From Shinisaurus crocodilurus (taxonomy: Eukaryota; Chordata; Lepidosauria; Squamata; Shinisauridae), in contig CM037877.1 in NCBI GenBank assembly GCA_021292165.1, positions 9,043,980 to 9,107,979 of the forward strand: 64,000 nt of DNA. The letters run 5' to 3'. Each line of letters begins with the position of its first letter. Position 1 is the first letter of the stretch. Below, one piece after another: positions 32,787-43,165 of the stretch. A program made the position numbers and the translations under genes. The notes under the pieces are model-generated. The model was not told the DNA's origin and did no database searches. It saw only the letters and a list, made by a program, of their open reading frames with translations.

Positions 32787-33090
32787 GTGCTGCTCCCAGA
32801 TTATGGAATGGCCTGCCGGAGGAGATTCGTCAGCTCACCAGTCTTTTGGAATTTAAAAAAGCCATAAAGACTGTTCTCTTCCGGCAGGCCTATCCGGCGG
32901 AATTTTAGGTTGCCTTTAAGATGTTTTAATGATGTTTTAATGATGTTTTAATGATGTTGTTTATGATGTTTTTAAGATGTTTTAAGATGTTTTAATAGTA
33001 TGTATTGTGTATTTTATAATTTTGTTGTTCCCCGCCTCGATCTAGACGGAGAGGCGGGTAAGAAATAAAATTTATTATTATTATTATTAT
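32787..33090 (+). mobile_element. L2-like LINE 3' end, family with GAGGCGGG tail (copy 1)
   Basis: Coding remnant similar to AAPRLSEETRQLDSLLAFKK (seen intact at 36.1 kb), here ending near CCTATCCGGCGGAATTTTAG. The 3' region has repeated ATGATGTTTTA units and ends GTTCCCCGCCTCGATCTAG, GGAGAGGCGGGTAAGAAAT and (ATT)n. 5'-truncated. Confidence 0.8.
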
Positions 33091-33353
33091 GTTGGACTGG
33101 ATGAGAGCCAATAAACTGAAGCTGAAGCCAGGCAAGATGGAAGGCCTGTGGGTGAGTGATTCCTGCATCTGGGAGCTAGTCTCATTCCCTGTTATGGAGC
33201 GGGTTGCATACCCTTTGAAAGAGCAGGTTTGTACTCTGGGGGTACTCCTAGATCCACCACTGTCATCGGAGGCCCAAGTGGCCATGGTGACTCAGAGTGC
33301 ATTTTACCAGCTTTGACTGGCATGCCAGCTACAGTCTCTCCTGGACAGGGATC
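33091..33353 (+). mobile_element. L2-like LINE RT fragment, left part of an interrupted copy
   Basis: Frame 33089-33316 reads MLDWMRANKLKLKPGKMEG and then LGVLLDPPLSSEAQVA, the L2 RT thumb region. It stops at CTGGACAGGGAT where the TA-type element begins, and resumes after 33713. Confidence 0.85.
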
Positions 33354-33713
33354 TTGGGATGTGCCGAGACTAGGAAGTCCGGCTTATTCAAGCTCGGTGG
33401 ACTTCCTGCCCATTTCTGACCTGATGATCAGAAGTGGGCTGAGTTTGGGGGGAGGGGTTCCCCACAGACTTCCATCTCTAAGATGGGCTGTGGTTTGTGC
33501 ATTTTAAAAAAACACCAAGGAAATTTGCGCAAATCGTGCAATTTGTGAAATTTGCGTAATTTCACACACATTGTGTGTATCACAGTATTTTGTGCATTTT
33601 GTGCAAATCAGCACCCAAAAATCATGTGGATCTAGCATGATTTGCATAAAATAGGCTGATTTTTGGATTTTGTCAGATTTTCACCCCCGTCTTGGATTCC
33701 TCACACATCCCAA
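33354..33713. mobile_element. TAGGGAT-type foldback element inserted in an L2 LINE (copy D)
   Basis: It begins TTGGGATGTGCCGAG and ends TCCTCACACATCCCAA. Both arms carry the GCGCAAAT/ATTTGCG palindromic core and a GTGGACTTCC stretch. The L2 text reads through the insertion: ...CTGGACAGGGAT on the left and GCTTGGCCACAGTAGT on the right, compared with GGACAGGGATAGCCTGG in the uninterrupted copy at 34.37 kb. The element is therefore younger than this LINE copy. Confidence 0.75.
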
Positions 33714-34215
33714 AGCTTGGCCACAGTAGTATAGGTGCTAATAACCTCAAGACTAGATTACTGCAATGCTCTCTGTGAGGGGTTGCCTTTAAGGATGGTC
33801 TGGAGGCTGGAGCTAATGCAGAAGGCAGCAGCTCAACTGTTGTCAGGAGCTGCCCCTTTTCATCATGTAACTCTTTTACAGAGGGAACTGTACCAGCTGT
33901 CTATTCGCTACTGGGGCAGATTTAAAGTTTTGCTACTAGTGTATAAAGCCCTAAATGACTTAGGACCAGGGTACTTGAGAGAGCACCTTCTCCCCTATCA
34001 ATCTGCCCAGTCACTGAGGTCATCAGGTGGGATGCTCCTGGTGGTTCCACATGGACTATGACCTGGTTCAAGTCCACCTGGAGTACAGCCTTCAGTGTGG
34101 TCACTCCCTTTCTGTGGAACTCCCTGCCTCTGGAGGTCAGGCAGGCACTAACATTATGTTGTTTTCAGTGTCTGCTGAAGACATCTTTATTTCAACAAGC
34201 CTTCCTCAATTCACC
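33714..34215 (+). mobile_element. L2-like LINE RT C-terminal part, right half of the interrupted copy
   Basis: Frame 33735-34061 reads LDYCNALCEGLPLRMVWRLE, then RFKVLLLVYKALNDLGPGYL and REHLLPYQSAQSLRSSGG. The last block, AFSVVTPFLWNSLPLEVR, continues in another frame to about 34200. All L2 C-terminal blocks are present in order; frameshifts make it inactive. The junction with the next copy is at about 34215. Confidence 0.9.
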
Positions 34216-35046
34216 AGTCACATTTTTATTGCACTCCCCTTGAAGGAGCAGGTTAGTAGCTTCGGGGTTCTCCTTGAGCCATCTTTGTCACTTGAAGTTC
34301 ATGTTTCCTCAGTGGCATGGAGTGCCTTCTACCAGCTTTGGCTGGTGGCCCAACTATGAGCCTATCTGGACAGGGATAGCCTGGTTTCAGTAATCCACAC
34401 TCTGGTAATCTAGTTAGACTACTGCAGTGTACTCTATGTGGGGCTGCACTTGAAGACTGTTCAGAAGCTGCAGCATGTGCAAAATGTGGCAGCCAGGCTA
34501 ATTACTGGGAGCAAAAGGTCTGAACATATAACACCTGTTCTGACCCACTTGCACTGGAGCTCGTTTTTACCTATAAAGCCCTACATAGCTTGGGACCACA
34601 ATACTTGATGGAATGCTTGTCCCAACCACAATCTACCTGGAGTCCTGGACACTACGTTCAACATCTGGGGCCTTTCTCCAACTGCCACCTCTGAGGGAGG
34701 CTTGGAGGGAGGCCTTTTCTGTGGTAGCCCCCCAACTCTGGAACAAGCTGCCCCCTGAGGCCCACCTGGCACCAACCCTACTATCTTTTTGGTGCCAGGT
34801 TAAGACTGCCCTCTACACTGAGGCTTTTAATAAGTAAAAAGTATACGGCGGGGTGGTTAATTCTTTCAGAGGTCGTGTTATATTGACTTGTTTTTAATTA
34901 TTTGTGAATTTTTAAAAATTGCTTTTAATTTTTTATAATGTTTTTATCGTATATATTTTGTATTGTGTTTTATTGTACTTTTAATTGCTGTAAACCGCCC
35001 AGAGAGCTTCGGCTATTGGGTGGTATAGAAATAAAATAAAATAAAT
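34216..35046 (+). mobile_element. Second L2-like LINE copy with complete 3' tail
   Basis: It starts in the same RT region as the copy before it (LPLKEQVSSFGVLLEPSLSL), then VIHTLVI, LDYCSVLYVGLHLKTVQKLQ and EHITPVLTHLHW. A degraded last block follows. The 3' region ends AACCGCCCAGAGAGCTTCGG, ATTGGGTGGTATAGAAAT and (AAAT)n. Several frameshifts and stops. Confidence 0.88.
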
Positions 35047-35109
35047 ATGCAGAGGTTCTTTAAGCATATTCTGATGTGCAAGCAACATTCACACTCACCC
35101 AGATTCTCT

Positions 35110-35345
35110 AAACATCAGCTTGATGTTCATCTCTCCTCAATTTCCGCAAGTGTTTGCGATCTATGTTCAGTTTGAGCCAACAGGAAAACTGCAGAATCAA
35201 CATGATCAAACAGGAAAATGTGCAATAAATGCATTTTTTTTAAAAAGTAGTGCAACATTCCCCCATAGATTAAGTGTGAAATTTCACATTTTTGTAAAAA
35301 TTTGCAAGTGTTCTGACTGGTGTCAGATTTGGGAAACATATTACT
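35110..35345. mobile_element. Fragment of an AAAATGTGCA-type element
   Basis: GGAAAATGTGCAATAAATGC, GTAGTGCAACATTCCCCC and TTGTAAAAATTTGCAAGTG resemble the low-complexity interiors of the TAGGGAT-type elements. No termini seen. Confidence 0.4.
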
Positions 35346-35529
35346 GTGTCAGCTGCACTGACTGTTATACCTTTTGCAGGTGCGTGCAGCCCAAGTTCTT
35401 TAAAGATCTAAACAGCTTAAGAGCATGAACCTTAAGCATCTGTTTCCACCCATATGAATCTGACCATCAAATAAGGTCATCTGAGGAGGCTCTTCTATAA
35501 TTCCCCCTGCCTCCTGAAGCATGGTTCAT

Positions 35530-36350
35530 GGGTCTTCTGGGAGGGGCTTTCTGTTGTGGCCTCTGGAGATTTGCACATCTTCCGAAGATTGCACATTCCG
35601 AAGATTCAGAAGATTCCGAAGATTTGCACATCTTCCGAAGATTGGCGCAGCTTCGGCTGATACCCCAGCTGCGCCCCTTCCTAGAGTTGGAAGACCTAAA
35701 GACGGTAGTGCACGCGCTGGTAACTTCGAGGCTTGACTTCTGCAATGCGCTGCACATAGGGCTACCTTTGTACCTAGTTCGGAAACTTCAATTGGTGCAA
35801 AATATGGCAGCCAGATTGGTCACCAGTACATCTAGAGTACATCTAGAGTACATCTAGAGTACATCTAGAGGTGCCCATATTACACCAGCTTTAAAAGCGT
35901 TACACTGGCTGCCGATCAGTTTCCGGGCGAAGTGGTTATTGTTGGTTATTACCTTTAAAGCCCTACATGGTTTGGGTCCTGGTTACCTGCAGGATCGCCT
36001 TCTCCCGTACAATCCGCCCCGCACACTCAGGTCCTCTGAGAGGAACTTACTCCAGTCGGCTAAGACTAGGCTGGCGTGTACTACCCAGAGGACCTTTTCT
36101 TCTGCTGCTCCCAGACTGTCGGAGGAGACTCGTCAACTAGACAGTCTTTTGGCCTTTAAAAAGGCCATAAAGACTGACCTGTTCCGACAGGCCTACCCAG
36201 TGGAATTTTAAGCGTTTTAAAGAATTTTTAGGATACTTTTAAAGGTTTTTAAGAATATTTTAATAATGTTTGTTGTGCTTTTAACTACTTATGTATTTTA
36301 TGTTTGGTTGTTCCCCACCTCGATCTGAGTGGAGAGGCGGGTAAGAAATA
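35530..36350 (+). mobile_element. L2-like LINE, GAGGCGGG-tail family (copy 2), with internal tandem expansions
   Basis: Frames give LAQLRLIPQLRPFLELEDLK, VHALVTSRLDFCNALHIGLP and VRKLQLVQNMAARLV, then (after a frame change) FKALHGLGPGYLQDRLLPYN, SAAPRLSEETRQLDSLLAFK and the stop after RQAYPVEF. The 3' end is TTCCCCACCTCGATCTGAG and GGAGAGGCGGGTAAGAAATA. At 35567-35643 the RT region is expanded by repeats of TCCGAAGATT. At 35827-35870 there are four copies of an 11-bp unit, TACATCTAGAG. Inactive. Confidence 0.9.

Positions 36351-36405
<55 letters not shown>
36351..36405. repeat. (ATT)n microsatellite at a LINE tail
   Basis: About 18 ATT units directly after the LINE 3' end; a second ATT tract lies at 36483-36529. 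Confidence 0.95.
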
Positions 36406-36406
<1 letters not shown>

Positions 36407-36481
36407 CTCTTTATCAATCTCTTTTTCAACAAACTTTGGACTTATCCACTGTTAAGATGTTTGTGATTTATTTTCTAGATC

Positions 36482-36482
<1 letters not shown>

Positions 36483-36529
<47 letters not shown>
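36483..36529. repeat. (ATT)n microsatellite
   Basis: About 15 ATT units, separated from the previous tract by 77 bp of unique sequence. Confidence 0.95.
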
Positions 36530-36835
36530 CTGGGGGGGTTGTGTGTAGTGATTATTGTTTTTTTTCCTGCTGAATTGGTTTATAGTTGTGCAATAACCTT
36601 AAACATTTAAATCTGGAAGTGAATTAAGCAATTATATAAGAAAATTAAATACACTAAACAACTGAATAAGCAAATCATAAAATACTGCATGTTTTCTAAG
36701 TCAGCCTAATTCTCGTTTAGACTCAAAAGTTGAGAAATTTCACATATGCTATTGTTAATAAATGTATGATACTGTGGCCAAAAATACTGCTGCAATACAT
36801 GATAATTGCATGTATCACTACGTACGTACTGTACT
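36530..36835. other. No feature recognised
   Basis: AT-rich unique-looking sequence. Confidence 0.35.
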
Positions 36836-37100
36836 ACACCAGTGTGGCGTAGTGGTTAGAGTGTTGGACTGGGACTCGGGAGATCCGGGTTCTAGTCCCC
36901 GCTCGGCCATGAAACTCACTGGGTGACTTTGGGCCAGTCACTGACTCTCAGCCTAACCTACCTCACAGGGTTGTTGTGAGGACAAAATGGAGAGGAGGAG
37001 GAGGAGGAGGAGTATGTAAGCCGCCCTGGGTTGCTTACAGGAAAAAAAGGCGGGGTATAAATATAATAAATAAATATAATAAATAAATAAATAAATAATT
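36836..37100 (+). mobile_element. tRNA-derived CORE-SINE (MIR-like core), copy 1
   Basis: Head: GTGGCGTAGTGGTTAGAGTG (A box) and GGTTCTAGTCCCC (B box). Core: TGGGTGACTTTGGGCCAGTC, CTCAGCCTAACCTACC, CTCACAGGGTTGTTGTGAGG, an order that matches the MIR core. Tail: AAGCCGCCCTGGGTTGC, AAGGCGGGGTATAAAT and (AAAT)n, the last resembling a LINE 3' end. About 265 bp, well preserved. Inferred to depend on a LINE for mobility. Confidence 0.9.
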
Positions 37101-37961
37101 CCTTAGATTATGTTTTATCTCATTTAGTTTGTGTGGGACCTCTATGCCTCAAGGAAATCAATAAAATGTGCCCCAGTTTCCCATCCAATACTGTTGTCTC
37201 ATCTCTTTCTTTGTGTTATATCTTCAAGCCAAGTTATTTAGAAGGTGGGATAGGACCTTGTCTCTTATTCCATCCACATTTTGGAATTCTCTGTCTCTGT
37301 GCAGCCAAATTTAAACCCTTTAAAAAAAACAAACAGAAAAACAATTGATTTCAATAGGGTAATTAAGTAGTGGTGGGCATACTTGCTCCAAGTGAATTTG
37401 CTATTTACTCAGAAAGTAACACATCAGTCCATCCATGCAAGCTCAGACAAGAGTTCTCCTTTAATAGGAATTTTTGTTCTGCGTATACGAGTTTGTGTGC
37501 ATGCACACTATGAGGGTGCATCCTGGGAGTTGTAGTTGGAATCACATAGTGTGGCATGGCATCATGATTCACCAAGTTATGTGGCCCCTTTCTGATGGGT
37601 TGTTGTTTCCATGTGGCCTGCCCGACCAATGATGTCAGCTGATGTTTACTCACTGCCGATCTGTGCAGAGCTGTGGCGGCAGTGTGGATGGTGACGAAGG
37701 AAATAGCTAAGCAGAACTGTTTCAGGTAAAGTTTTTGGGGGGTCTCGGTGGTAGGATGACTGAAAATTAAGGCAGGGCCAATTGTGTACTCCATTACTGT
37801 GCATACTCAAAAGCTTGCAATCAATTGTGAACTTAATAGTGAATTTGTAGTACATAGATCCAGGCTCTCTACAAAGGTGAGCATTAGAAACGGGTGAGTT
37901 TCAACCAGTAATATGACTAATATGAAATTTGGAGGCATCACTAGAATGAAGTACTTCAAAG
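37101..37961. other. No gene recognised
   Basis: Unique-looking sequence; the frames on the minus strand between 37405 and 37855 have no domain. Confidence 0.4.
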
Positions 37962-38205
37962 GAGGAGCCAGCGTGGCGTAGTGGTGAGAGTGTTGGACTG
38001 GGGACCGGGAGATCCGGGTTCTGGTCCCCGCTCGGCCACGAAGCTCACTGGGTGACTTTGGGCCAGTCACGGACTCTCAGCCTAACCTACCTCACAGGGT
38101 TGTTGTGAGGATAACATGGAGGAGGAGGAGGACCATGTAAGCCACCTTGGGTTCCTTACAGGAAAAAATGTGGGATATAAATAAAATAAATACAAATAAA
38201 ATTAA
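37962..38205 (+). mobile_element. tRNA-derived CORE-SINE, copy 2
   Basis: Same layout as the copy at 36.8 kb: AGCGTGGCGTAGTGGTGAGA, GGTTCTGGTCCCCGCTCGG, TGGGTGACTTTGGGCCAGTC, and CCACCTTGGGTTCCTTACAG before an ATAAAATA-rich tail. Same strand and about 1.1 kb away. Confidence 0.9.
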
Positions 38206-39642
38206 AATACAATATAAGAGAGCTGTAAGCTTGCCCTTGCTCATCTCAGAATGACTTGAAAATGTGAGGAGAGGACTTTTAAGAGCCCCTGAATTTTGCT
38301 TCTGAGCCTGGCTCAAGAGAACTGTCCCAGCATACCTACTTAAAATTGCCTAAATTTGGTTGAACAATGCCCATACTATTTAAAGGCTAAAGAGTTTTTT
38401 AGGCCTTGGAAAAGGTGACTGGAGATATAATTATATAAAACAGCACAAAAGTGCCAATATTTGTGAAGCTATGATCTCCTCCTCATATACATATATGGTT
38501 CATATGTGTATATTTGTATTAGATGGCGATGATCACACATTGTGCCTTCTCAAATACTGGCAACCTTTTATAGTGATATCTCAAGTCATCTTTTCGCTAC
38601 GTTTTGTGTTGTTTTTGTTAAATGGATTTTACTTTGATATATGTTTTTATTATGCAACTTGAACTGCCTTGAGCATTCCATTCTGGAATGGAAAGGTGGG
38701 ATCGACATTCTGACACAAATAGAAATACATAAGTAAATCGGCCTTGTTATATTTCTGCTGACAAGTGGAGAGTATATAAAAAGCTTCTTTTGTTTGCTTC
38801 ATATTGTGATTTTATTTTTTGGTTGTTGCTTTATAATATCATGTTTTAGTGTATTTTATGAAGGCATTGATTATTTTCTGAATGATTTGTAATATGCTAT
38901 TTTTCCTTTTTTTTTTTGTAGCATGCTTTGAGAGCTCAGTAGCAGTGCAAATCAACCAGTGCATTGATCAAATAAGCACATCGCTGTCTGTGTGACATGT
39001 TCAGCTTCCTTTCTTGTTTGAATGGAGAATCCACCTCTGCTTCTGCATCCATTTCAGTGGTGATATAAATCCCCCCTTTAATGGAATTGAAATGGGGTTG
39101 CTCTCGCCATTGGTGAAGCTCCATGTGTACGGTGGAGTGCTTGAGTTTACAACAAAGTAATTAATAGATTCCCAGCTGCTAAGTGTCGGGATAGGCATGC
39201 ACAATGGGGAGTGAGCCAAAGTCGTTGCTCATGTGTCTTGGATTGGCTGGGGTGGGGTGGGGCAGCTAGTTCATTAGATTTAAGAGAAGTGATCAGGGGT
39301 TGAACAGGAGCCCAAAACTACTCCGGCAATGAGGTCAGAGCTTAACTGCTTTTCTATTTTACTACTCAAGGTCATGTGAAGTTGATGCATGAGATCCAGG
39401 CACCATAAAATGTCCACCGGGAGGGCGAGTTCATCACACATTGTTACAAATTTGAGAGCCAAACCTGACTACATTTTAATTCACTTGTCACCGGATGGAG
39501 GGAGGCATACCTGCAGTGACGGGGGGGTAGGTGGTGGGTGGAAGGTGAGATGAATCTTTGCTTGTTTATTTACTCAGGTTTGGAGCATGGCAGGAGAAAG
39601 AAAATGAAATAGATGAAAGATCTTCTATTTTTTGTCGCCCAT
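38206..39642. other. No gene; possible LINE tail near 38.66 kb
   Basis: GAACTGCCTTGAGCATTCC at 38661 and AAAGGTGGGATCGACATTCT resemble the tail of some LINEs, but the evidence is weak. Otherwise AT-rich unique sequence. Confidence 0.4.
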
Positions 39643-39708
39643 CTCCTCCTCCTCCTCCTCCTCCTCCTCCTCCTCCTCCTCCTCCTCCTCCTCCTCCTCC
39701 TCCTCCTC
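39643..39708. repeat. (CCT)n microsatellite
   Basis: About 21 CCT units, then a short CT tract. It creates poly-Pro, poly-Ser, poly-Gly and poly-Arg frames that are not genes. Confidence 0.97.
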
Positions 39709-40363
39709 TCTCTCTTTCTCTCTCCTCTTGCTTTTCCGAATGCAGGATACATTGTCTCTGATGAAAAGTCACCCTGCGTCATTGAATCCTGATGTGGTCC
39801 CTGACAGCAGAAAGTGACATGGCTGTTTGACATCCCAGGCTACAAGGTTGCCAGGGCTGTAATCACTAGTTAAAATTGAATCTTGTACATTGCAACCTGC
39901 CAGCACAGTTCAGCTCCCAATAATTATTTGGATCATACTGTATTTGGATTTTGTTTTCCCAGTAGAAAGACGGCACAGGTGAATTTATAGTTCAAGTCCT
40001 GGAAGTTCAGATTGGCAGAAGGTAGGCAGGGTTGCGTGTGTGTGTGTGTGTGTGTGTGTGTGGATGGTCAGTGTAGAAAATCAAATAAATCTTGGGAATG
40101 AGATCCCCTGCCCTGCTTCTTTGCAATAAGGTCAAGAATTTGGAGAGCAAGGGCTACCAGAATGCAATGCAGACTTTCCAAATCCCTCTGTGCCATGAAC
40201 CCCCCATCTTTCTCATTCTCACTCCAAGTTTTAATATTTTAAATATTTCTATCCCCTCCTTGCCTACCATTCCATACAGTTTACAAAACAAACAAACAAA
40301 CAAACAAAAATGAAGCTGATGGGTTCAGAAATATGTATCTCAGAGGCTAGATAAGGGCTAGCC
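39709..40363. other. No gene; (GT)n and (AAAC)n tracts
   Basis: (GT)n at 40035-40062 and AAACA units near 40285-40308. No other feature. Confidence 0.4.
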
Positions 40364-40456
40364 CAGTGTTCTCCCACCTTGGGTCCCCATGCTGGCTGGG
40401 GCATGCTGGGAGTTGTAGGCCAAAAACATCTGGGGACCCAAGGTTGGAGAACACTG
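40364..40456. mobile_element. Family P palindromic hAT MITE, internally deleted (copy 3)
   Basis: Begins CAGTGTTCTCCCACCTTGGG and ends CAAGGTTGGAGAACACTG. Most of the left arm is missing (93 bp against about 134). It is followed directly by GTCTGGAG and the duplicated unit described next. Confidence 0.8.
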
Positions 40457-40864
40457 GTCTGGAGTATTCATTAACCAGTACAGTGGCAGTATAGTGCCGT
40501 GGGGTTCTAGAAGTTTTCCCTTGACTTTAGAGAAGAAGTAGATGGGTCTCTTGTGTGTTCACACCAACTTTTTGAAGTAGCAGCTATGTAAAATCTCACA
40601 TTATCATCAGCAGTCAAATAGTACTACACTTCTGTCTAGTTTCCATGATGTTCATGGTGATACAACCATTGCTGCTCCCACCTCAGAACCTCTAGTTCTC
40701 TTCAGCTAGATCTCCATCCAGATCTATGGATGCTTCTCAATACCTGGCCTTGTTTTCAAAGTGGAACTGATGGAACAGGGATATACCATTGGCTTTTTAA
40801 TTATTATTTCAGTGTGGCATCGTGGTTAGAGTGTTCAACAGACTGGGGAGAACCAGGTCTATGG
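40457..40864 (+). repeat. Copy of the duplicated unit found twice more at 58.7-63.3 kb
   Basis: The sequence from GTCTGGAGTATTCATTAACC to GACTGGGGAGA is nearly identical to 62583-62980 and to the reverse complement of 59470 downwards. It ends in the head of a CORE-SINE (TGGCATCGTGGTTAGAGTG) that is cut at AGGTCTATGG by the next MITE. It carries the frame MLLNTWPCFQSGTDGTGIYH found in all three copies; this frame has no known domain and is most likely non-coding. Confidence 0.85.
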
Positions 40865-40999
40865 CAGTGTTCTCCAACCTTGGGTCCCCAGCTGTTTTTG
40901 GCCTACAACTCCCAGCATGCCCCAGCCAGCTACGCTGGCTGGGGCATGCTGGGAGTTGTAGGCCAAAAACAACTGGGGACCCAAGGTGAGAGAACACTG
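40865..40999. mobile_element. Family P palindromic hAT MITE, full-length (copy 4)
   Basis: CAGTGTTCTCCAACCTTGGG to AAGGTGAGAGAACACTG, 135 bp, arms meeting at CAGCTACGCTGGCTG. The outer right flank GACTAGAG compares with GTCTATGG on the inner side (5 of 8) and with GGCTAGCC left of the 40364 copy (5 of 8). It therefore forms the right edge of a MITE-unit-MITE composite. Confidence 0.85.
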
Positions 41000-41318
41000 G
41001 ACTAGAGGCTCATAAGAGAAGTATTATATCCCCCAAATTCTTCTCTGTCTTGGATTTTAATCTCGGCCAGAGAGGAGTTCTTCTCCCACTCATCCAACTG
41101 GCAAGCAGCCTAGGTCCCCTCCCCCATCCATTAATCCCACAATCCCACTCTCCCTCTCCCTTCAATGCTACTTATCAGGCTGGTGCTACACATTCCTGGT
41201 GTGCTGCTACAGTCATTTTCTGAGGGGGAAAATGGTGACCAGAAGCAGACTTTCTCTGGGAGCGAAAGCGGGGGAAAGAAAAAGAGGGAGAGAGCACTTG
41301 GGCATGGACAGGCTACAT

Positions 41319-41320
<2 letters not shown>
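41000..41320. other. No feature recognised
   Basis: Unique-looking sequence following the composite. Confidence 0.35.

Positions 41321-41355
<35 letters not shown>
41321..41355. repeat. (CA)n microsatellite
   Basis: About 17 CA units. Confidence 0.95.
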
Positions 41356-41357
<2 letters not shown>

Positions 41358-41630
41358 GCAAGGCTCTTTACCTATGTATCTTTTTCACACTACACCACTC
41401 AAAATATATAGCCAAACTGGCTATTTCACTGTCTCTGAAATAGGGTGGAGATGAAACAAGGAAGGGCCATTTTGGCTCAGCCCTACGCTCCATACAAAAC
41501 AATAGTTCCATGCATATGATCTATCTGTTCCTAAATAACAGATAACTCCTCATACTCTGATATTTGTGCCTGGTAATTTTTTTCTCGTGGGGGAAAAAAA
41601 CTCAATTTCTTGTTAGTGTGATTTGCTACA

Positions 41631-42115
41631 GTTTTCGTTCTTCAGCTCTGTCCTGAGAATCTCTAGAATTGAACTGACAGAGTGGGCACATCTCAGTCAT
41701 CTCACTGCTTGTAAGAAATGTGTTGCAGTTTATTTTTTACTAGAATTTTACCCACTTTCCACCTCCAAGAACCGAATGCAGACTGGAACTCAATCTGCTG
41801 TCAGTGTCTGTTTCTGAGCTTACGAGACAATGGGGGGGGGGAGATGCTTTTGAAAAATGTGCATGAAAAAAATGCATACTTTTGAAAAATGTGCACACTA
41901 TTTTTATTCAATGGGAGAAGAATGCACACACTTCAAAAGCATACACAAATTATGTGTACATTTGGAAAAGTCATGCTCAAAAACATGCATCATTTTTCAT
42001 GTGAAAAGAAAAAAACAAAGCTCACAATCTGATACAGGCATGAGTTGGAATGAGCTTTGAGGAGCAATTCAGAGAACCTCGACAAGCTTCAGTTTTGCTG
42101 ATTCACACATCTCTA
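41631..42115. mobile_element. TAGGGAT-type element, AAAATGTGCA-rich (partial)
   Basis: CTGACAGAGTGGGCACATCTC, GAACTCAATCTGCTGTCAG, TTTGAAAAATGTGCATG and AAAGCTCACAATCTGATAC follow the order seen at 13.6 and 48.6 kb. It ends GCTGATTCACACATCTCTAA. The left end is diverged, so the start is approximate. Confidence 0.55.
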
Positions 42116-42145
42116 AGTTTGAACTGTTCAAAGGATACTGTAGGA

Positions 42146-42718
42146 CAGTGATGGCAAACCTTTTTGAGCCCGAGTGCCCAAACTGCAACACAAAACCAAC
42201 ATATTTATTTCAAAGTGCCAACACTGCAATTAAACCTGAATAAATATATGATAAAATAAATAATGAATATAATAAACAATAAATATAATATTAATAATGA
42301 TAAAAGAGAGGATAATCCTGATGATAAAAATGATTTGATTGATAAAAAAAAACCCATGTAGACCCTTTCCTTACATTTGTCCAATTTTTCAGGCTGTAGA
42401 AAGTTTATAGTTCTTATTTATGCTAAAAATGATGAGTGGTTTATAATTCATGTATAAATAATGTTCATAAAGCCCATAGATAAAATTTCCTATATACTAC
42501 AGTCTGTGGAGCTCCTAAGTCCAGGACAGGGCAAAACTATAAAAAAAATACACCAGAAAACAGAAGTGGGGGGAGGTATTCAAAGAAGTAAATTCAAACC
42601 TTAACAATGGAGTACAGGAGGCTGGGTAGGTTCTGTGTTCCAGTCTATGACTCACGTGCCTACAGGGAGGTCCCTGCGTGCCGCCTGTGGCACGCGTGCC
42701 ATAGGTTCGCCATCACTG
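42146..42718. mobile_element. hAT-type non-autonomous element with perfect 8-bp duplication
   Basis: Begins CAGTGATGGCAAACCTTTTT and ends AGGTTCGCCATCACTG. Flanked exactly by CTGTAGGA at 42138-42145 and 42719-42726. 573 bp, AT-rich, no long frame. Termini and the GCAACACAAAACCAAC block are shared with the 920-bp element at 26182-27101, but the interiors differ. Confidence 0.93.
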
Positions 42719-42877
42719 CTGTAGGACAATCACATTGTTGAAAGCATTTCGCTCTAGTAGAGTATAAACAATTCCCACTTAAACAGCACAATCCAATGTA
42801 TGTGACTGCCTGGAACCTTCTGTACTAGGAGGCATCTTATGGAGGCAAAACTCACCTCTGTGCTTCTACCACCTTCC

Positions 42878-43165
42878 TAGGGATGTGTGAGGATTTCATT
42901 TGGGGTGTTGGTGGAAATCCGGTGGACCAGCTGGGCTCAACAACCCCCTGAACTCCATCCCACTTACCTCTTCCCTGGCTTGACTCATGTTCTCCCAAGT
43001 CGAGCCAGGGAAGTGACTTCCAGGTTCACTGGTGGGCGGCTGTTTATGTAGAAAATGCCTTACGATACACCCAAAGCGGCCTCAATTTGCATAATTGGCA
43101 CAAATTGTGGCTGCTTTTGACATATCTTAAGGCATCATTTTCTACATAAACAGTGGTACGCTTTT
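42878..43165. mobile_element. TAGGGAT-type foldback element, left half (copy E)
   Basis: Begins TAGGGATGTGTGAGGATTTC, then GGACCAGCTGGGCTCAAC, TGACTCATGTTCTCCCAAG, AGAAAATGCCTTACGATA and its complement CATTTTCTACATAAAC. It stops there, so the right arm and terminus are missing. Confidence 0.65.

Noticed and set aside
39558..39833. Poly-Pro, poly-Ser, poly-Gly and poly-Arg frames
   Set aside because: All come from one (CCT)n microsatellite read in different frames.
40730..41005. Frame MLLNTWPCFQSG... present three times
   Set aside because: Its conservation reflects DNA duplication of the unit, not protein selection; it runs into SINE and MITE sequence.
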